This document shows, one piece after another, positions 32,552 through 45,521 of a stretch of 64,000 nt of DNA. The position numbers were made by a program, and so were the translations under genes. Below the pieces are notes generated by a model that had not been told where the DNA came from, searched no databases, and worked only from the letters and a program-made list of their open reading frames with translations. Origin of the DNA: Synaphobranchus kaupii (lineage: Eukaryota; Chordata; Actinopteri; Anguilliformes; Synaphobranchidae); contig JAINUF010000027.1 in the NCBI GenBank assembly GCA_029718625.1, positions 3,869,332 to 3,933,331 of the forward strand, written 5' to 3'. Within the stretch, counting starts at the first letter, position 1. Every line of letters starts with the position of its first letter.

Positions 32552-35500
32552 AGGTTGGGGTCCGCACGCACTTTTGGGTTGGGGTCCGCACGCACTTTTG
32601 GGTTGGGGTCCGCACGCACTTTTCGGTTGGGGTCCGCACGCACTTTTGGGTTGGGGTCCGCACGCACTTTTGGGTTGGGGTCCGCACGCACTTTTTTCGG
32701 TTGGGGTCCGCACGCACTTTTAGGTTGGGGTCCGCACGCACTTTTGGGTTGGGGTCCGCACGCACTTTTGGGTTGGGGTCCGCACGCACTTTTCGGTTGG
32801 GGTCCGCACGCACTTTTGGGTTGGGGTCCGCACGCACTTTTGGGTTGGGGTCCGCACGCACTTTTGGGTTGGGGTCCGCACGCACTTTTGGGTTGGGGTC
32901 CGCACGCACTTTTGGGTTGGGGTCCGCACGCACTTTTGGGTTGGGGTCCGCACGCACTTTTCGGTTGGGGTCCGCACGCACTTTTGGGTTGGGGTCCGCA
33001 CGCACTTTTCGGTTGGGGTCCGCACGCACTTTTGGGTTGGGGTCCGCACGCACTTTTGGGTTGGGGTCCGCACGCACTTTTGGGTTGGGGTCCGCACGCA
33101 CTTTTCGGTTGGGGTCCGCACGCACTTTTGGGTTGGGGTCCGCACGCACTTTTGGGTTGGGGTCCGCACGCACTTTTGGGTTGGGGTCCGCACGCACTTT
33201 TGGGTTGGGGTCCGCACGCACTTTTGGGTTGGGGTCCGCACGCACTTTTGGGTTGGGGTCCGCACGCACTTTTCGGTTGGGGTCCGCACGCACTTTTGGG
33301 TTGGGGTCCGCACGCACTTTTGGGTTGGGGTCCGCACGCACTTTTCGGTTGGGGTCCGCACGCACTTTTCGGTTGGGGTCCGCACGCACTTTTGGGTTGG
33401 GGTCCGCACGCACTTTTCGGTTGGGGTCCGCACGCACTTTTGGGTTGGGGTCCGCACGCACTTTTGGGTTGGGGTCCGCACGCACTTTTCGGTTGGGGTC
33501 CGCACGCACTTTTGGGTTGGGGTCCGCACGCACTTTTGGGTTGGGGTCCGCACGCACTTTTCGGTTGGGGTCCGCACGCACTTTTGGGTTGGGGTCCGCA
33601 CGCACTTTTAGGTTGGGGTCCGCACGCACTTTTGGGTTGGGGTCCGCACGCACTTTTGGGTTGGGGTCCGCACGCACTTTTCGGTTGGGGTCCGCACGCA
33701 CTTTTGGGTTGGGGTCCGCACGCACTTTTGGGTTGGGGTCCGCACGCACTTTTCGGTTGGGGTCCGCACGCACTTTTAGGTTGGGGTCCGCACGCACTTT
33801 TGGGTTGGGGTCCGCACGCACTTTTGGGTTGGGGTCCGCACGCACTTTTCGGTTGGGGTCCGCACGCACTTTTGGGTTGGGGTCCGCACGCACTTTTGGG
33901 TTGGGGTCCGCACGCACTTTTCGGTTGGGGTCCGCACGCACTTTTGGGTTGGGGTCCGCACGCACTTTTGGGTTGGGGTCCGCACGCACTTTTAGGTTGG
34001 GGTCCGCACGCACTTTTGGGTTGGGGTCCGCACGCACTTTTAGGTTGGGGTCCGCACGCACTTTTGGGTTGGGGTCCGCACGCACTTTTGGGTTGGGGTC
34101 CGCACGCACTTTTGGGTTGGGGTCCGCACGCACTTTTCGGTTGGGGTCCGCACGCACTTTTGGGTTGGGGTCCGCACGCACTTTTGGGTTGGGGTCCGCA
34201 CGCACTTTTCGGTTGGGGTCCGCACGCACTTTTGGGTTGGGGTCCGCACGCACTTTTAGGTTGGGGTCCGCACGCACTTTTGGGTTGGGGTCCGCACGCA
34301 CTTTTGGGTTGGGGTCCGCACGCACTTTTCGGTTGGGGTCCGCACGCACTTTTGGGTTGGGGTCCGCACGCACTTTTGGGTTGGGGTCCGCACGCACTTT
34401 TCGGTTGGGGTCCGCACGCACTTTTAGGTTGGGGTCCGCACGCACTTTTGGGTTGGGTCCGCACGCACTTTTGGGTTGGGGTCCGCACGCACTTTTCGGT
34501 TGGGGTCCGCACGCACTTTTGGGTTGGGGTCCGCACGCACTTTTGGGTTGGGGTCCGCACGCACTTTTGGGTTGGGGTCCGCACGCACTTTTGGGTTGGG
34601 GTCCGCACGCACTTTTGGGTTGGGGTCCGCACGCACTTTTGGGTTGGGGTCCGCACGCACTTTTCGGTTGGGGTCCGCACGCACTTTTGGGTTGGGGTCC
34701 GCACGCACTTTTCGGTTGGGGTCCGCACGCACTTTTGGGTTGGGGTCCGCACGCACTTTTGGGTTGGGGTCCGCACGCACTTTTGGGTTGGGGTCCGCAC
34801 GCACTTTTCGGTTGGGGTCCGCACGCACTTTTGGGTTGGGGTCCGCACGCACTTTTGGGTTGGGGTCCGCACGCACTTTTGGGTTGGGGTCCGCACGCAC
34901 TTTTGGGTTGGGGTCCGCACGCACTTTTGGGTTGGGGGTCCGCACGCACTTTTGGGTTGGGGTCCGCACGCACTTTTCGGTTGGGGTCCGCACGCACTTT
35001 TGGGTTGGGGTCCGCACGCACTTTTGGGTTGGGGTCCGCACGCACTTTTCGGTTGGGGTCCGCACGCACTTTTCGGTTGGGGTCCGCACGCACTTTTGGG
35101 TTGGGGTCCGCACGCACTTTTCGGTTGGGGTCCGCACGCACTTTTGGGTTGGGGTCCGCACGCACTTTTGGGGTTGGGGTCCGCACGCACTTTTCGGTTG
35201 GGGTCCGCACGCACTTTTGGGTTGGGGTCCGCACGCACTTTTGGGTTGGGGTCCGCACGCACTTTTCGGTTGGGGTCCGCACGCACTTTTGGGTTGGGGT
35301 CCGCACGCACTTTTAGGTTGGGGTCCGCACGCACTTTTGGGTTGGGGTCCGCACGCACTTTTGGGTTGGGGTCCGCACGCACTTTTCGGTTGGGGTCCGC
35401 ACGCACTTTTGGGTTGGGGTCCGCACGCACTTTTGGGTTGGGGTCCGCACGCACTTTTCGGTTGGGGTCCGCACGCACTTTAGGTTGGGGTCCGCACGCA

Positions 35501-35914
35501 CTTTTGGGTTGGGGTCCGCACGCACTTTTGGGTTGGGGTCCGCACGCACTTTTCGGTTGGGGTCCGCACGCACTTTTGGGTTGGGGTCCGCACGCACTTT
35601 TGGGTTGGGGTCCGCACGCACTTTTCGGTTGGGGTCCGCACGCACTTTTGGGTTGGGGTCCGCACGCACTTTTGGGTTGGGGTCCGCACGCACTTTTAGG
35701 TTGGGGTCCGCACGCACTTTTGGGTTGGGGTCCGCACGCACTTTTAGGTTGGGGTCCGCACGCACTTTTGGGTTGGGGTCCGCACGCACTTTTGGGTTGG
35801 GGTCCGCACGCACTTTTGGGTTGGGGTCCGCACGCACTTTTGGGTTGGGGTCCGCACGCACTTTTGGGTTGGGGTCCGCACGCACTTTTGGGTTGGGGTC
35901 CGCACGCACTTTTA
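32552..35914 (+). repeat. Derived higher-order repeat inside array 3 (period about 1704 bp = 71 monomers)
   Basis: AGG monomers at 32722, 33610, 33778, 33994 and 34042 return at 34426, 35315, 35482, 35698 and 35746. That is 1704 bp later, give or take the single-base indels seen in between. The AGG spacing signature 168-216-48 is the one of the 2616-bp repeat, so this is a shortened version. The last interval differs (216 versus 168), meaning two monomers were gained or lost. Confidence 0.75.
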
Positions 35915-37748
35915 GGTTGGGGTCCGCACGCACTTTTGGGTTGGGGTCCGCACGCACTTTTGGGTTGGGGTCCGCACGCACTTTTCGGTTGGGGTCCGCA
36001 CGCACTTTTGGGTTGGGGTCCGCACGCACTTTTCGGTTGGGGTCCGCACGCACTTTTGGGTTGGGGTCCGCACGCACTTTTGGGTTGGGGTCCGCACGCA
36101 CTTTTGGGTTGGGGTCCGCACGCACTTTTGGGTTGGGGTCCGCACGCACTTTTCGGTTGGGGTCCGCACGCACTTTTGGGTTGGGGTCCGCACGCACTTT
36201 TGGGTTGGGGTCCGCACGCACTTTTGGGTTGGGGTCCGCACGCACTTTTGGGTTGGGGTCCGCACGCACTTTTGGGTTGGGGTCCGCACGCACTTTTGGG
36301 TTGGGGTCCGCACGCACTTTTGGGTTGGGGTCCGCACGCACTTTTCGGTTGGGGTCCGCACGCACTTTTGGGTTGGGGTCCGCACGCACTTTTGGGTTGG
36401 GGTCCGCACGCACTTTTCGGTTGGGGTCCGCACGCACTTTTGGGTTGGGGTCCGCACGCACTTTTGGGTTGGGGTCCGCACGCACTTTTGGGTTGGGGTC
36501 CGCACGCACTTTTGGGTTGGGGTCCGCACGCACTTTTGGGTTGGGTCCGCACGCACTTTTGGGTTGGGGTCCGCACGCACTTTTCGGTTGGGGTCCGCAC
36601 GCACTTTTCGGTTGGGGTCCGCACGCACTTTTGGGTTGGGGTCCGCACGCACTTTTGGGTTGGGGTCCGCACGCACTTTTGGGTTGGGGTCCCGCACGCA
36701 CTTTTGGGTTGGGGTCCGCACGCACTTTTGGGTTGGGGTCCGCACGCACTTTTCGGTTGGGGTCCGCACGCACTTTTGGGTTGGGGTCCGCACGCACTTT
36801 TGGGTTGGGGTCCGCACGCACTTTTCGGTTGGGGTCCGCACGCACTTTTGGGTTGGGGTCCGCACGCACTTTTGGGTTGGGGGTCCGCACGCACTTTTCG
36901 GTTGGGGTCCGCACGCACTTTTGGGTTGGGGGTCCGCACGCACTTTTGGGTTGGGGTCCGCACGCACTTTTGGGTTGGGGTCCGCACGCACTTTTGGGTT
37001 GGGGTCCGCACGCACTTTTGGGTTGGGGTCCGCACGCACTTTTCGGTTGGGGTCCGCACGCACTTTTCGGTTGGGGTCCGCACGCACTTTTGGGTTGGGG
37101 TCCGCACGCACTTTTGGGTTGGGGTCCGCACGCACTTTTCGGTTGGGGTCCGCACGCACTTTTGGGTTGGGGTCCGCACGCACTTTTGGGTTGGGGTCCG
37201 CACGCACTTTTGGGTTGGGGTCCGCACGCACTTTGGTGGGTTGGTGGGGTCCGCACGCACTTTTGGGTTGGGGTCCGCACGCACTTTTGGGTTGGGGTCC
37301 GCACGCACTTTTGGGTTGGGGTCCGCACGCACTTTTGGGTTGGGGTCCGCACGCACTTTTGGGTTGGGGTCCGCACGCACTTTTGGGTTGGGTCCGCACG
37401 CACTTTTGGGTTGGGGTCCGCACGCACTTTTGGGTTGGGGTCCGCACGCACTTTTGGGTTGGGGTCCGCACGCACTTTTGGGTTGGGTCCGCACGCACTT
37501 TTCGGTTGGGGTCCGCACGCACTTTTCGGTTGGGGTCCGCACGCACTTTTGGGTTGGGGTCCGCACGCACTTTTGGGTTGGGGTCCGCACGCACTTTTGG
37601 GTTGGGGTCCGCACGCACTTTTGGGTTGGGGTCCGCACGCACTTTTGGGTTGGGGGTCCGCACGCACTTTTCGGGTTTGGGGTCCGCACGCACTTTTCGG
37701 TTGGGTCCGCACGCACTTTTGGGTTGGGGTCCCGCACGCACCACTTTT

Positions 37749-38248
37749 NNNNNNNNNNNNNNNNNNNNNNNNNNNNNNNNNNNNNNNNNNNNNNNNNNNN
37801 NNNNNNNNNNNNNNNNNNNNNNNNNNNNNNNNNNNNNNNNNNNNNNNNNNNNNNNNNNNNNNNNNNNNNNNNNNNNNNNNNNNNNNNNNNNNNNNNNNNN
37901 NNNNNNNNNNNNNNNNNNNNNNNNNNNNNNNNNNNNNNNNNNNNNNNNNNNNNNNNNNNNNNNNNNNNNNNNNNNNNNNNNNNNNNNNNNNNNNNNNNNN
38001 NNNNNNNNNNNNNNNNNNNNNNNNNNNNNNNNNNNNNNNNNNNNNNNNNNNNNNNNNNNNNNNNNNNNNNNNNNNNNNNNNNNNNNNNNNNNNNNNNNNN
38101 NNNNNNNNNNNNNNNNNNNNNNNNNNNNNNNNNNNNNNNNNNNNNNNNNNNNNNNNNNNNNNNNNNNNNNNNNNNNNNNNNNNNNNNNNNNNNNNNNNNN
38201 NNNNNNNNNNNNNNNNNNNNNNNNNNNNNNNNNNNNNNNNNNNNNNNN
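37749..38248. other. Assembly gap of exactly 500 N
   Basis: A run of 500 N separates the + oriented array 3 from the - oriented array 4. The round size suggests a scaffolding placeholder, so the true distance and order are unknown. Confidence 0.99.
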
Positions 38249-41200
38249 CAACCACCCAAAAGTGCGTGCGGACCCCCAACCCAAAAGTGCGTGCGGACCC
38301 CTAACCCAAAAGTGCGTGCGGACCCCAACCCAAAAGTGCGTGCGGACCCCAACCCAAAAGTGCGTGCGGACCCCAACCCAAAAGTGCGTGCGGACCCCAA
38401 CCCAAAAGTGCGTGTGGACCCCAACCGAAAAGTGCGTGCGGACCCCAACCCAAAAGTGCGTGCGGACCCCAACCCAAAAGTGCGTGCGGACCCCAACCGA
38501 AAAGTGCGTGCGGACCCCAACCGAAAAGTGCGTGCGGACCCCAACCCCAAAAGTGCGTGCGGAGCCCAACCCAAAAGTGCGTGCGGACCCCCAACCCAAA
38601 AGTGCGTGCGGACCCCAACCCAAAAGTGCGTGCGGACCCCAACCCAAAAGTGCGTGCGGACCCCAACCGAAAAGTGCGTGCGGACCCCAACCCAAAAGTG
38701 CGTGCGGACCCCAACCGAAAAGTGCGTGCGGACCCCAACCCAAAAGTGCGTGCGGACCCCAACCGAAAAGTGCGTGCGGACCCCAACCCAAAAGTGCGTG
38801 CGGACCCCAACCCAAAAGTGCGTGCGGACCCCAACCGAAAAGTGCGTGCGGACCCCAACCCAAAAGTGCGTGCGGACCCCAACCGAAAAGTGCGTGCGGA
38901 CCCCAACCCAAAAGTGCGTGCGGACCCCAACCGAAAAGTGCGTGCGGACCCCAAACCCAAAAGTGCGTGCGGACCCAACCCAAAAGTGCGTGCGGACCCC
39001 AACCCAAAGTGCGTGCGGACCCCAACCCGAAAAGTGCGTGCGGACCCCAACCCAAAAGTGCGTGCGGACCCCCAACCCAAAAGTGCGTGCGGACCCCAAC
39101 CGAAAAGTGCGTGCGGACCCCAACCCAAAAGTGCGTGCGGACCCCAACCCAAAAGTGCGTGCGGACCCCAACCCAAAAGTGCGTGCGGACCCCAACCCAA
39201 AAGTGCGTGCGGACCCCAACCGAAAAGTGCGTGCGGACCCCAACCCAAAAGTGCGTGCGGACCCCAACCCAAAAGTTGCGTGCGGACCCCAACCCAAAAG
39301 TGCGTGCGGACCCCAACCCAAAAGTGCGTGCGGACCCCAACCGAAAAGTGCGTGCGGACCCCCAACCCAAAAGTGCGTGCGGACCCCAACCCGAAAAGTG
39401 CGTGCGGACCCCAACCGAAAAGTGCGTGCGGACCCCAACCGAAAAGTGCGTGCGGACCCCAACCCAAAAGTGCGTGCGGACCCCAACCCAAAAGTGCGTG
39501 CGGACCCCAACCCAAAAGTGCGTGCGGACCCCAACCGAAAAGTGCGTGCGGACCCCAACCCAAAAGTGCGTGCGGACCCCAACCGCAAAAGTGCGTGCGG
39601 ACCCCAACCCAAAAGTGCGTGCGGACCCCAACCCAAAAGTGCGTGCGGACCCCAACCCAAAAGTGCGTGCGGACCCCAACCCAAAAGTGCGTGCGGACCC
39701 CAACCCAAAAGTGCGTGCGGACCCCAACCGAAAAGTGCGTGCGGACCCCCAACCCAAAAGTGCGTGCGGACCCCAACCGAAAAGTGCGTGCGGACCCCAA
39801 CCCAAAAGTGCGTGCGGGACCCCAACCCAAAAGTGCGTGCGGACCCCAACCCAAAAGTGCGTGCGGACCCCAACCGAAAAGTGCGTGCGGACCCCAACCC
39901 AAAAGTGCGTGCGGACCCCAACCGAAAAGTGCGTGCGGACCCCAACCCAAAAGTGCGTGCGGACCCCAACCCAAAAGTGCGTGCGGACCCCAACCCAAAA
40001 GTGCGTGCGGACCCCAACCCAAAAAGTGCGTGCGGACCCCAACCCAAAAGTGCGTGCGGACCCCAACCGAAAAGTGCGTGCGGACCCCAACCCAAAAGTG
40101 CGTGCGGACCCCAACCCAAAAGTGCGTGCGGACCCCAACCCAAAAGTGCGTGCGGACCCCCAACCGAAAAGTGCGTGCGGACCCCAACCCAAAAGTGCGT
40201 GCGGACCCCAACCGAAAAGTGCGTGCGGACCCCAACCCAAAAGTGCGTGCGGACCCCAACCCAAAAGTGCGTGCGGACCCCAACCGAAAAGTGCGTGCGG
40301 ACCCCAACCCAAAAGTGCGTGCGGACCCCAACCCAAAAGTGCGTGCGGACCCCAACCCAAAAGTGCGTGCGGGACCCCAACCCAAAAGTGCGTGCGGACC
40401 CCAACCGAAAAGTGCGTGCGGACCCCAACCGAAAAGTGCGTGCGGACCCCAACCGAAAAGTGCGTGCGGACCCCAACCCCAAAGTGCGTGCGGACCCCAA
40501 CCCAAAAGTGCGTGCGGACCCCAACCCAAAAGTGCGTGCGGACCCCAACCCAAAAGTGCGTGCGGACCCCAACCCAAAAGTGCGTGCGGACCCCAACCGA
40601 AAAGTGCGTGCGGACCCCAACCGAAAAGTGCGTGCGGACCCCAACCCAAAAGTGCGTGCGGACCCCAACCCAAAAGTGCGTGCGGACCCCAACCCAAAAG
40701 TGCGTGCGGACCCCAACCCAAAAGTGCGTGCGGACCCCAACCCAAAAGTGCGTGCGGACCCCAACCCAAAAGTGCGTGCGGACCCCAACCGAAAAGTGCG
40801 TGCGGACCCCAACCCAAAAGTGCGTGCGGACCCCAACCCAAAAGTGCGTGCGGACCCCAACCCAAAAGTGCGTGCGGGGACCCCAACCCAGAAAGTGCGT
40901 GCGGACCCCAACCGAAAAGTGCGTGCGGACCCCAACCCAAAAGTGCGTGCGGACCCCAACCGAAAAGTGCGTGCGGACCCCAACCGAAAGTGCGTGCGGA
41001 CCCCAACCGAAAAGTGCGTGCGGACCCCCAACCCCAAAAGTGCGTGCGGACCCCAACCCAAAAGTGCGTGCGGACCCCAACCGAAAAGTGCGTGCGGACC
41101 CCAACCCAAAAGTGCGTGCGGACCCCAACCGAAAAGTGCGTGCGGACCCCAACCCAAAAGTGCGTGCGGACCCAACCGAAAAGTGCGTGCGGACCCCAAC

Positions 41201-44200
41201 CCAAAAGTGCGTGCGGACCCCAACCCAAAAGTGCGTGCGGACCCCAACCAAAGTGCCCAACCCAAAAGTGCGTGCGGACCCCAACCCAAAAGTGCGTGCG
41301 GACCCCAACCAAAAGTGCGTGCGGACCCCAACCCAAAAGTGCGTGCGGACCCCAACCCAAAGCTGCGCTGGGACCCCCAACCCAAAAGTGCGTGCGGACC
41401 CCCAACCCAAAAGTGCGTGCGGACCCCAACCCAAAAGTGCGTGCGGACCCCAACCCGAAAAGTGCGTGCGGACCCCAACCCAAAAGTGCGTGCGGACCCC
41501 AACCCAAAAGTGCGTGCGGACCCCAACCGAAAAGTGCGTGCGGACCCCAACCCAAAAGTGCGTGCGGACCCCAACCCAAAAGTGCGTGCGGACCCCAACC
41601 CAAAAGTGCGTGCGGACCCCAACCCAAAAGTGCGTGCGGACCCCAACCGAAAAGTGCGTGCGGACCCCAACCCAAAAAGTGCGTGCGGACCCCAACCCAA
41701 AAGTGCGTGCGGACCCCCAACCCAAAAGTGCGTGCGGACCCCAACCCAAAAGTGCGTGCGGACCCCAACCCAAAAGTGCGTGCGGACCCCAACCGAAAAG
41801 TGCGTGCGGACCCCAACCCAAAAGTGCGTGCGGACCCCAACCCAAAAGTGCGTGCGGACCCCAACCCAAAAGTGCGTGCGGACCCCAAACCAAAAGTGCG
41901 TGCGGACCCCAACCAAAAGTGCGTGCGGACCCCAAGACCCAAAAAGTGCGTGCGGACCCCAACCCAAAAGTGCGTGCGGACCCCAACCGAAAAGTGCGTG
42001 CGGACCCCAACCCAAAAGTGCGTGCGGACCCCAACCCAAAAGTGCGTGCGGACCCCCAACCCAAAAGTGCGTGCGGACCCCAACCGAAAAGTGCGTGCGG
42101 ACCCCAACCGAAAAGTGCGTGCGGACCCCAACCGAAAAGTGCGTGCGGACCCCAACCCAAAAGTGCGTGCGGACCCCAACCCAAAAGTGCGTGCGGACCC
42201 CAACCCAAAAGTGCGTGCGGACCCCAACCCAAAAGTGCGTGCGGACCCCAACCCAAAAGTGCGTGCGGACCCCAACCCAAAAAGTGCGTGCGGACCCCAA
42301 CCCAAAAGTGCGTGCGGACCCCAACCCAAAAGTGCGTGCGGACCCCCAACCCAAAAGTGCGTGCGGACCCCAACCCAAAAGTGCGTGCGGACCCCAACCC
42401 AAAAGTGCGTGCGGACCCCAACCCAAAAGTGCGTGCGGACCCCAACCCAAAAGTGCGTGCGGACCCCAACCCAAAAGTGCGTGCGGACCCCAACCCAAAA
42501 GTGCGTGCGGACCCCAACCCAAAAGTGCGTGCGGACCCCAACCCAAAAGTGCGTGCGGACCCCAACCCAAAAGTGCGTGCGGACCCCAACCCAAAAGTGC
42601 GTGCGGACCCCAACCGAAAAGTGCGTGCGGACCCCAACCCAAAAGTGCGTGCGGACCCCAACCGAAAAGTGCGTGCGGACCCCAACCAAAAGTGCGTGCG
42701 GACCCCAACCGAAAAGTGCGTGCGGACCCCAACCCAAAAGTGCGTGCGGACCCCAACCCAAAAGTGCGTGCGGACCCCAACCCAAAAGTGCGTGCGGACC
42801 CCAACCGAAAAGTGCGTGCGGACCCCAACCCAAAAGTGCGTGCGGACCCCAACCCAAAAGTGCGTGCGGACCCCAACCGAAAAGTGCGTGCGGACCCCAA
42901 CCCAAAAGTGCGTGCGGACCCCAACCCAAAAGTGCGTGCGGACCCCAACCGAAAAGTGCGTGCGGACCCCAACCCAAAAGTGCGTGCGGACCCCAACCCA
43001 AAAGTGCGTGCGGACCCCAACCCAAAAGTGCGTGCGGACCCCAACCGAAAAGTGCGTGCGGACCCCAACCCAAAAGTGCGTGCGGACCCCAACCGAAAAG
43101 TGCGTGCGGACCCCAACCCAAAGTGCGTGCGGACCCCAACCCAAAAGTGCGTGCGGACCCCAACCGAAAAGTGCGTGCGGACCCCAACCCAAAAGTGCGT
43201 GCGGACCCCAACCCAAAAGTGCGTGCGGACCCCAACCGAAAAGTGCGTGCGGACCCCAACCCAAAAGTGCGTGCGGACCCCCAACCCAAAAGTGCGTGCG
43301 GACCCCAACCGAAAAGTGCGTGCGGACCCCAACCGAAAAGTGCGTGCGGACCCCAACCCAAAAGTGCGTGCGGACCCCAACCCAAAAGTGCGTGCGGACC
43401 CCAACCCAAAAGTGCGTGCGGACCCCAACCCAAAAGTGCGTGCGGACCCAACCCAAAAGTGCGTGCGGACCCCAACCGAAAAGTGCGTGCGGACCCCAAC
43501 CCAAAAGTGCGTGCGGACCCCAACCCAAAAGTGCGTGCGGACCCCAACCCAAAAGTGCGTGCGGACCCCAACCCAAAAGTGCGTGCGGACCCCAACCCAA
43601 AAGTGCGTGCGGGACCCCAACCGAAAAGTTTGTGCGGACCCCAACCCAAAAGTGCGTGCGGACCCCAACCCAAAAGTGCGTGCGGACCCCAACCCAAAAG
43701 TGCGTGCGGACCCCAACCCAAAAGTGCGTGCGGACCCCAACCCAAAAGTGCGTGCGGACCCCAACCCAAAAGTGCGTGGCGGACCCCAACCCAAAAGTGC
43801 GTGCGGACCCCAACCCAAAAGTGCGTGCGGACCCCCAACCCAAAAGTGCGTGCGGACCCCAACCCAAAAGTGCGTGCGGACCCCAACCCAAAAAGTGCGT
43901 GCGGACCCCAACCAAAAGTGCGTGCGGACCCCCAACCCAAAAGTGCGTGCGGACCCCAACCCAAAAGTGCGTGCGGACCCCAACCCAAAAGTGCGTGCGG
44001 ACCCCAACCCAAAAGTGCGTGCGGACCCCAACCGAAAAGTGCGTGCGGACCCCAACCCAAAAGTGCGTGCGGACCCCAACCCAAAAGTGCGTGCGGACCC
44101 CAACCCAAAAGTGCGTGCGGACCCCAACCGAAAAGTGCGTGCGGACCCCAACCCAAAAGTGCGTGCGGACCCCAACCCAAAAGTGCGTGCGGACCCCAAC

Positions 44201-45042
44201 CCAAAAGTGCGTGCGGACCCCAACCCAAAAGTGCGTGCGGACCCCAACCGAAAAGTGCGTGCGGACCCCAACCCAAAAGTGCGTGCGGACCCCAACCCAA
44301 AAGTGCGTGCGGACCCCAACCCAAAAGTGCGTGCGGACCCCAACCGAAAAGTGCGTGCGGACCCCAACCGAAAAGTGCGTGCGGACCCCAACCCAAAAGT
44401 GCGTGCGGACCCCAACCCAAAAGTGCGTGCGGACCCCAACCGAAAAGTGCGTGCGGACCCCAACCCAAAAGTGCGTGCGGACCCCAACCCAAAAGTGCGT
44501 GCGGACCCCAACCCAAAAGTGCGTGCGGACCCCAACCCAAAAGTGCGTGCGGACCCCAACCGAAAAGTGCGTGCGGACCCCAACCCAAAAGTGCGTGCGG
44601 ACCCCAACCCAAAAGTGCGTGCGGACCCCAACCCAAAAGTGCGTGCGGACCCCAACCGAAAAGTGCGTGCGGACCCCAACCCAAAAGTGCGTGCGGACCC
44701 CAACCCAAAAGTGCGTGCGGACCCCAACCCAAAAGTGCGTGCGGACCCCAACCCAAAAGTGCGTGCGGACCCCAACCCAAAAGTGCGTGCGGACCCCAAC
44801 CCAAAAGTGCGTGCGGACCCCAACCCAAAAGTGCGTGCGGACCCCAACCCAAAAGTGCGTGCGGACCCCAACCCAAAAGTGCGTGCGGACCCCAACCCAA
44901 AAGTGCGTGCGGACCCCAACCCAAAAGTGCGTGCGGACCCCAACCCAAAAGTGCGTGCGGACCCCAACCCAAAAGTGCGTGCGGACCCCAACCCAAAAGT
45001 GCGTGCGGACCCCAACCCAAAAGTGCGTGCGGACCCCAACCC
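38249..45042 (-). repeat. 24-bp satellite array 4 (inverted)
   Basis: About 283 monomers of the same satellite, read on the minus strand. GGG and CGG forms are mixed up to about 44.65 kb, and the last ~16 monomers next to unit R1 are all GGG. Single-base insertions and losses in homopolymers (CCCCC, GGGACC, AAAAAG, CCCAACCAAAG) are dense from 38.25 to about 43.94 kb and absent after that. I saw no AGG monomer here. Long open frames are by-products of the repeat. Confidence 0.97.
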
Positions 45043-45521
45043 GTTAAAATGGCACCATCTTGTGGTCAAAATGTGGTAGTACTGTTATATACAAGGATAT
45101 GAGATGGCCAACTTCAAACTCTAATTAAACTTCATGGGGGGATTTAACCATCACCATTTTCACTGTTTATATTTATAAATATATGCAGAAATAATAATCC
45201 AAGTCACAGCTTCTCATGTGTTTTCCCGCATAATTTATGCTAACAGATATTGGTGATTTTAAACATGTTTCAACCTCTCTTTTTCACTCCAGCTTTTCTG
45301 CAGCAATTGTGGCCCCGGTTTATCTGTGTGCAAACCCAGTGCGTACGTTCTGAAGTGTGCCGGTGTCCCAGGTGCAGTGGTATGTATATTTTTATGTCTC
45401 AGACTCAGGTCCCAGGGCCTCGTTGTCAGGACTTTGGCCTGGTTCATATCTCAACACTTGTGAATTGTAGTATCAGAATCCATGTCAAGAACTAGGCCCG
45501 TTACAGGTGTCGAGAATTTAC

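Larger units (their letters stand above)
19399..37748 (+). repeat. 24-bp satellite array 3 (18.35 kb, broken by gap)
   Basis: About 764 monomers. The first ~69 (to about 21054) are all of the GGG form. From 21055 on, CGG (TTTTCGG) monomers are mixed in at roughly one in three or four. From 22975 sporadic AGG monomers appear, always in clusters with fixed spacing (see the higher-order repeat entries). Frame-breaking indels are rare up to about 34.4 kb (31430, about 32693) and become frequent from about 36.5 kb to the gap. The frame spanning this block and its mirror reaches thousands of codons but encodes only 8-residue repeats and reads through Ns. It is not a gene. Confidence 0.97.

Noticed and set aside
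19399..37748. Telomeric or interstitial telomeric repeat
   Set aside because: TTGGGG occurs only once per 24 bp and the vertebrate TTAGGG array is absent. It is a separate satellite.
36540..37748. Novel monomer length variants (23, 25, 26 bp and odd GGTGGGTTGGTGGGG forms)
   Set aside because: They cluster only beside the gap, where consensus errors are evident, and are absent from the clean arrays.
37749..38248. Biological palindrome centre with cruciform potential
   Set aside because: The centre is unsequenced and the two arms differ in unit order, array size and MITE content. An exact palindrome cannot be claimed.
19339..45069. Minus-strand open frame of more than 8,500 codons
   Set aside because: It consists of the 24-bp repeat translated over and over, runs through 500 N, and equivalent frames exist in the other five readings. 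There is no domain, splice signal or unique sequence beyond a few edge codons.
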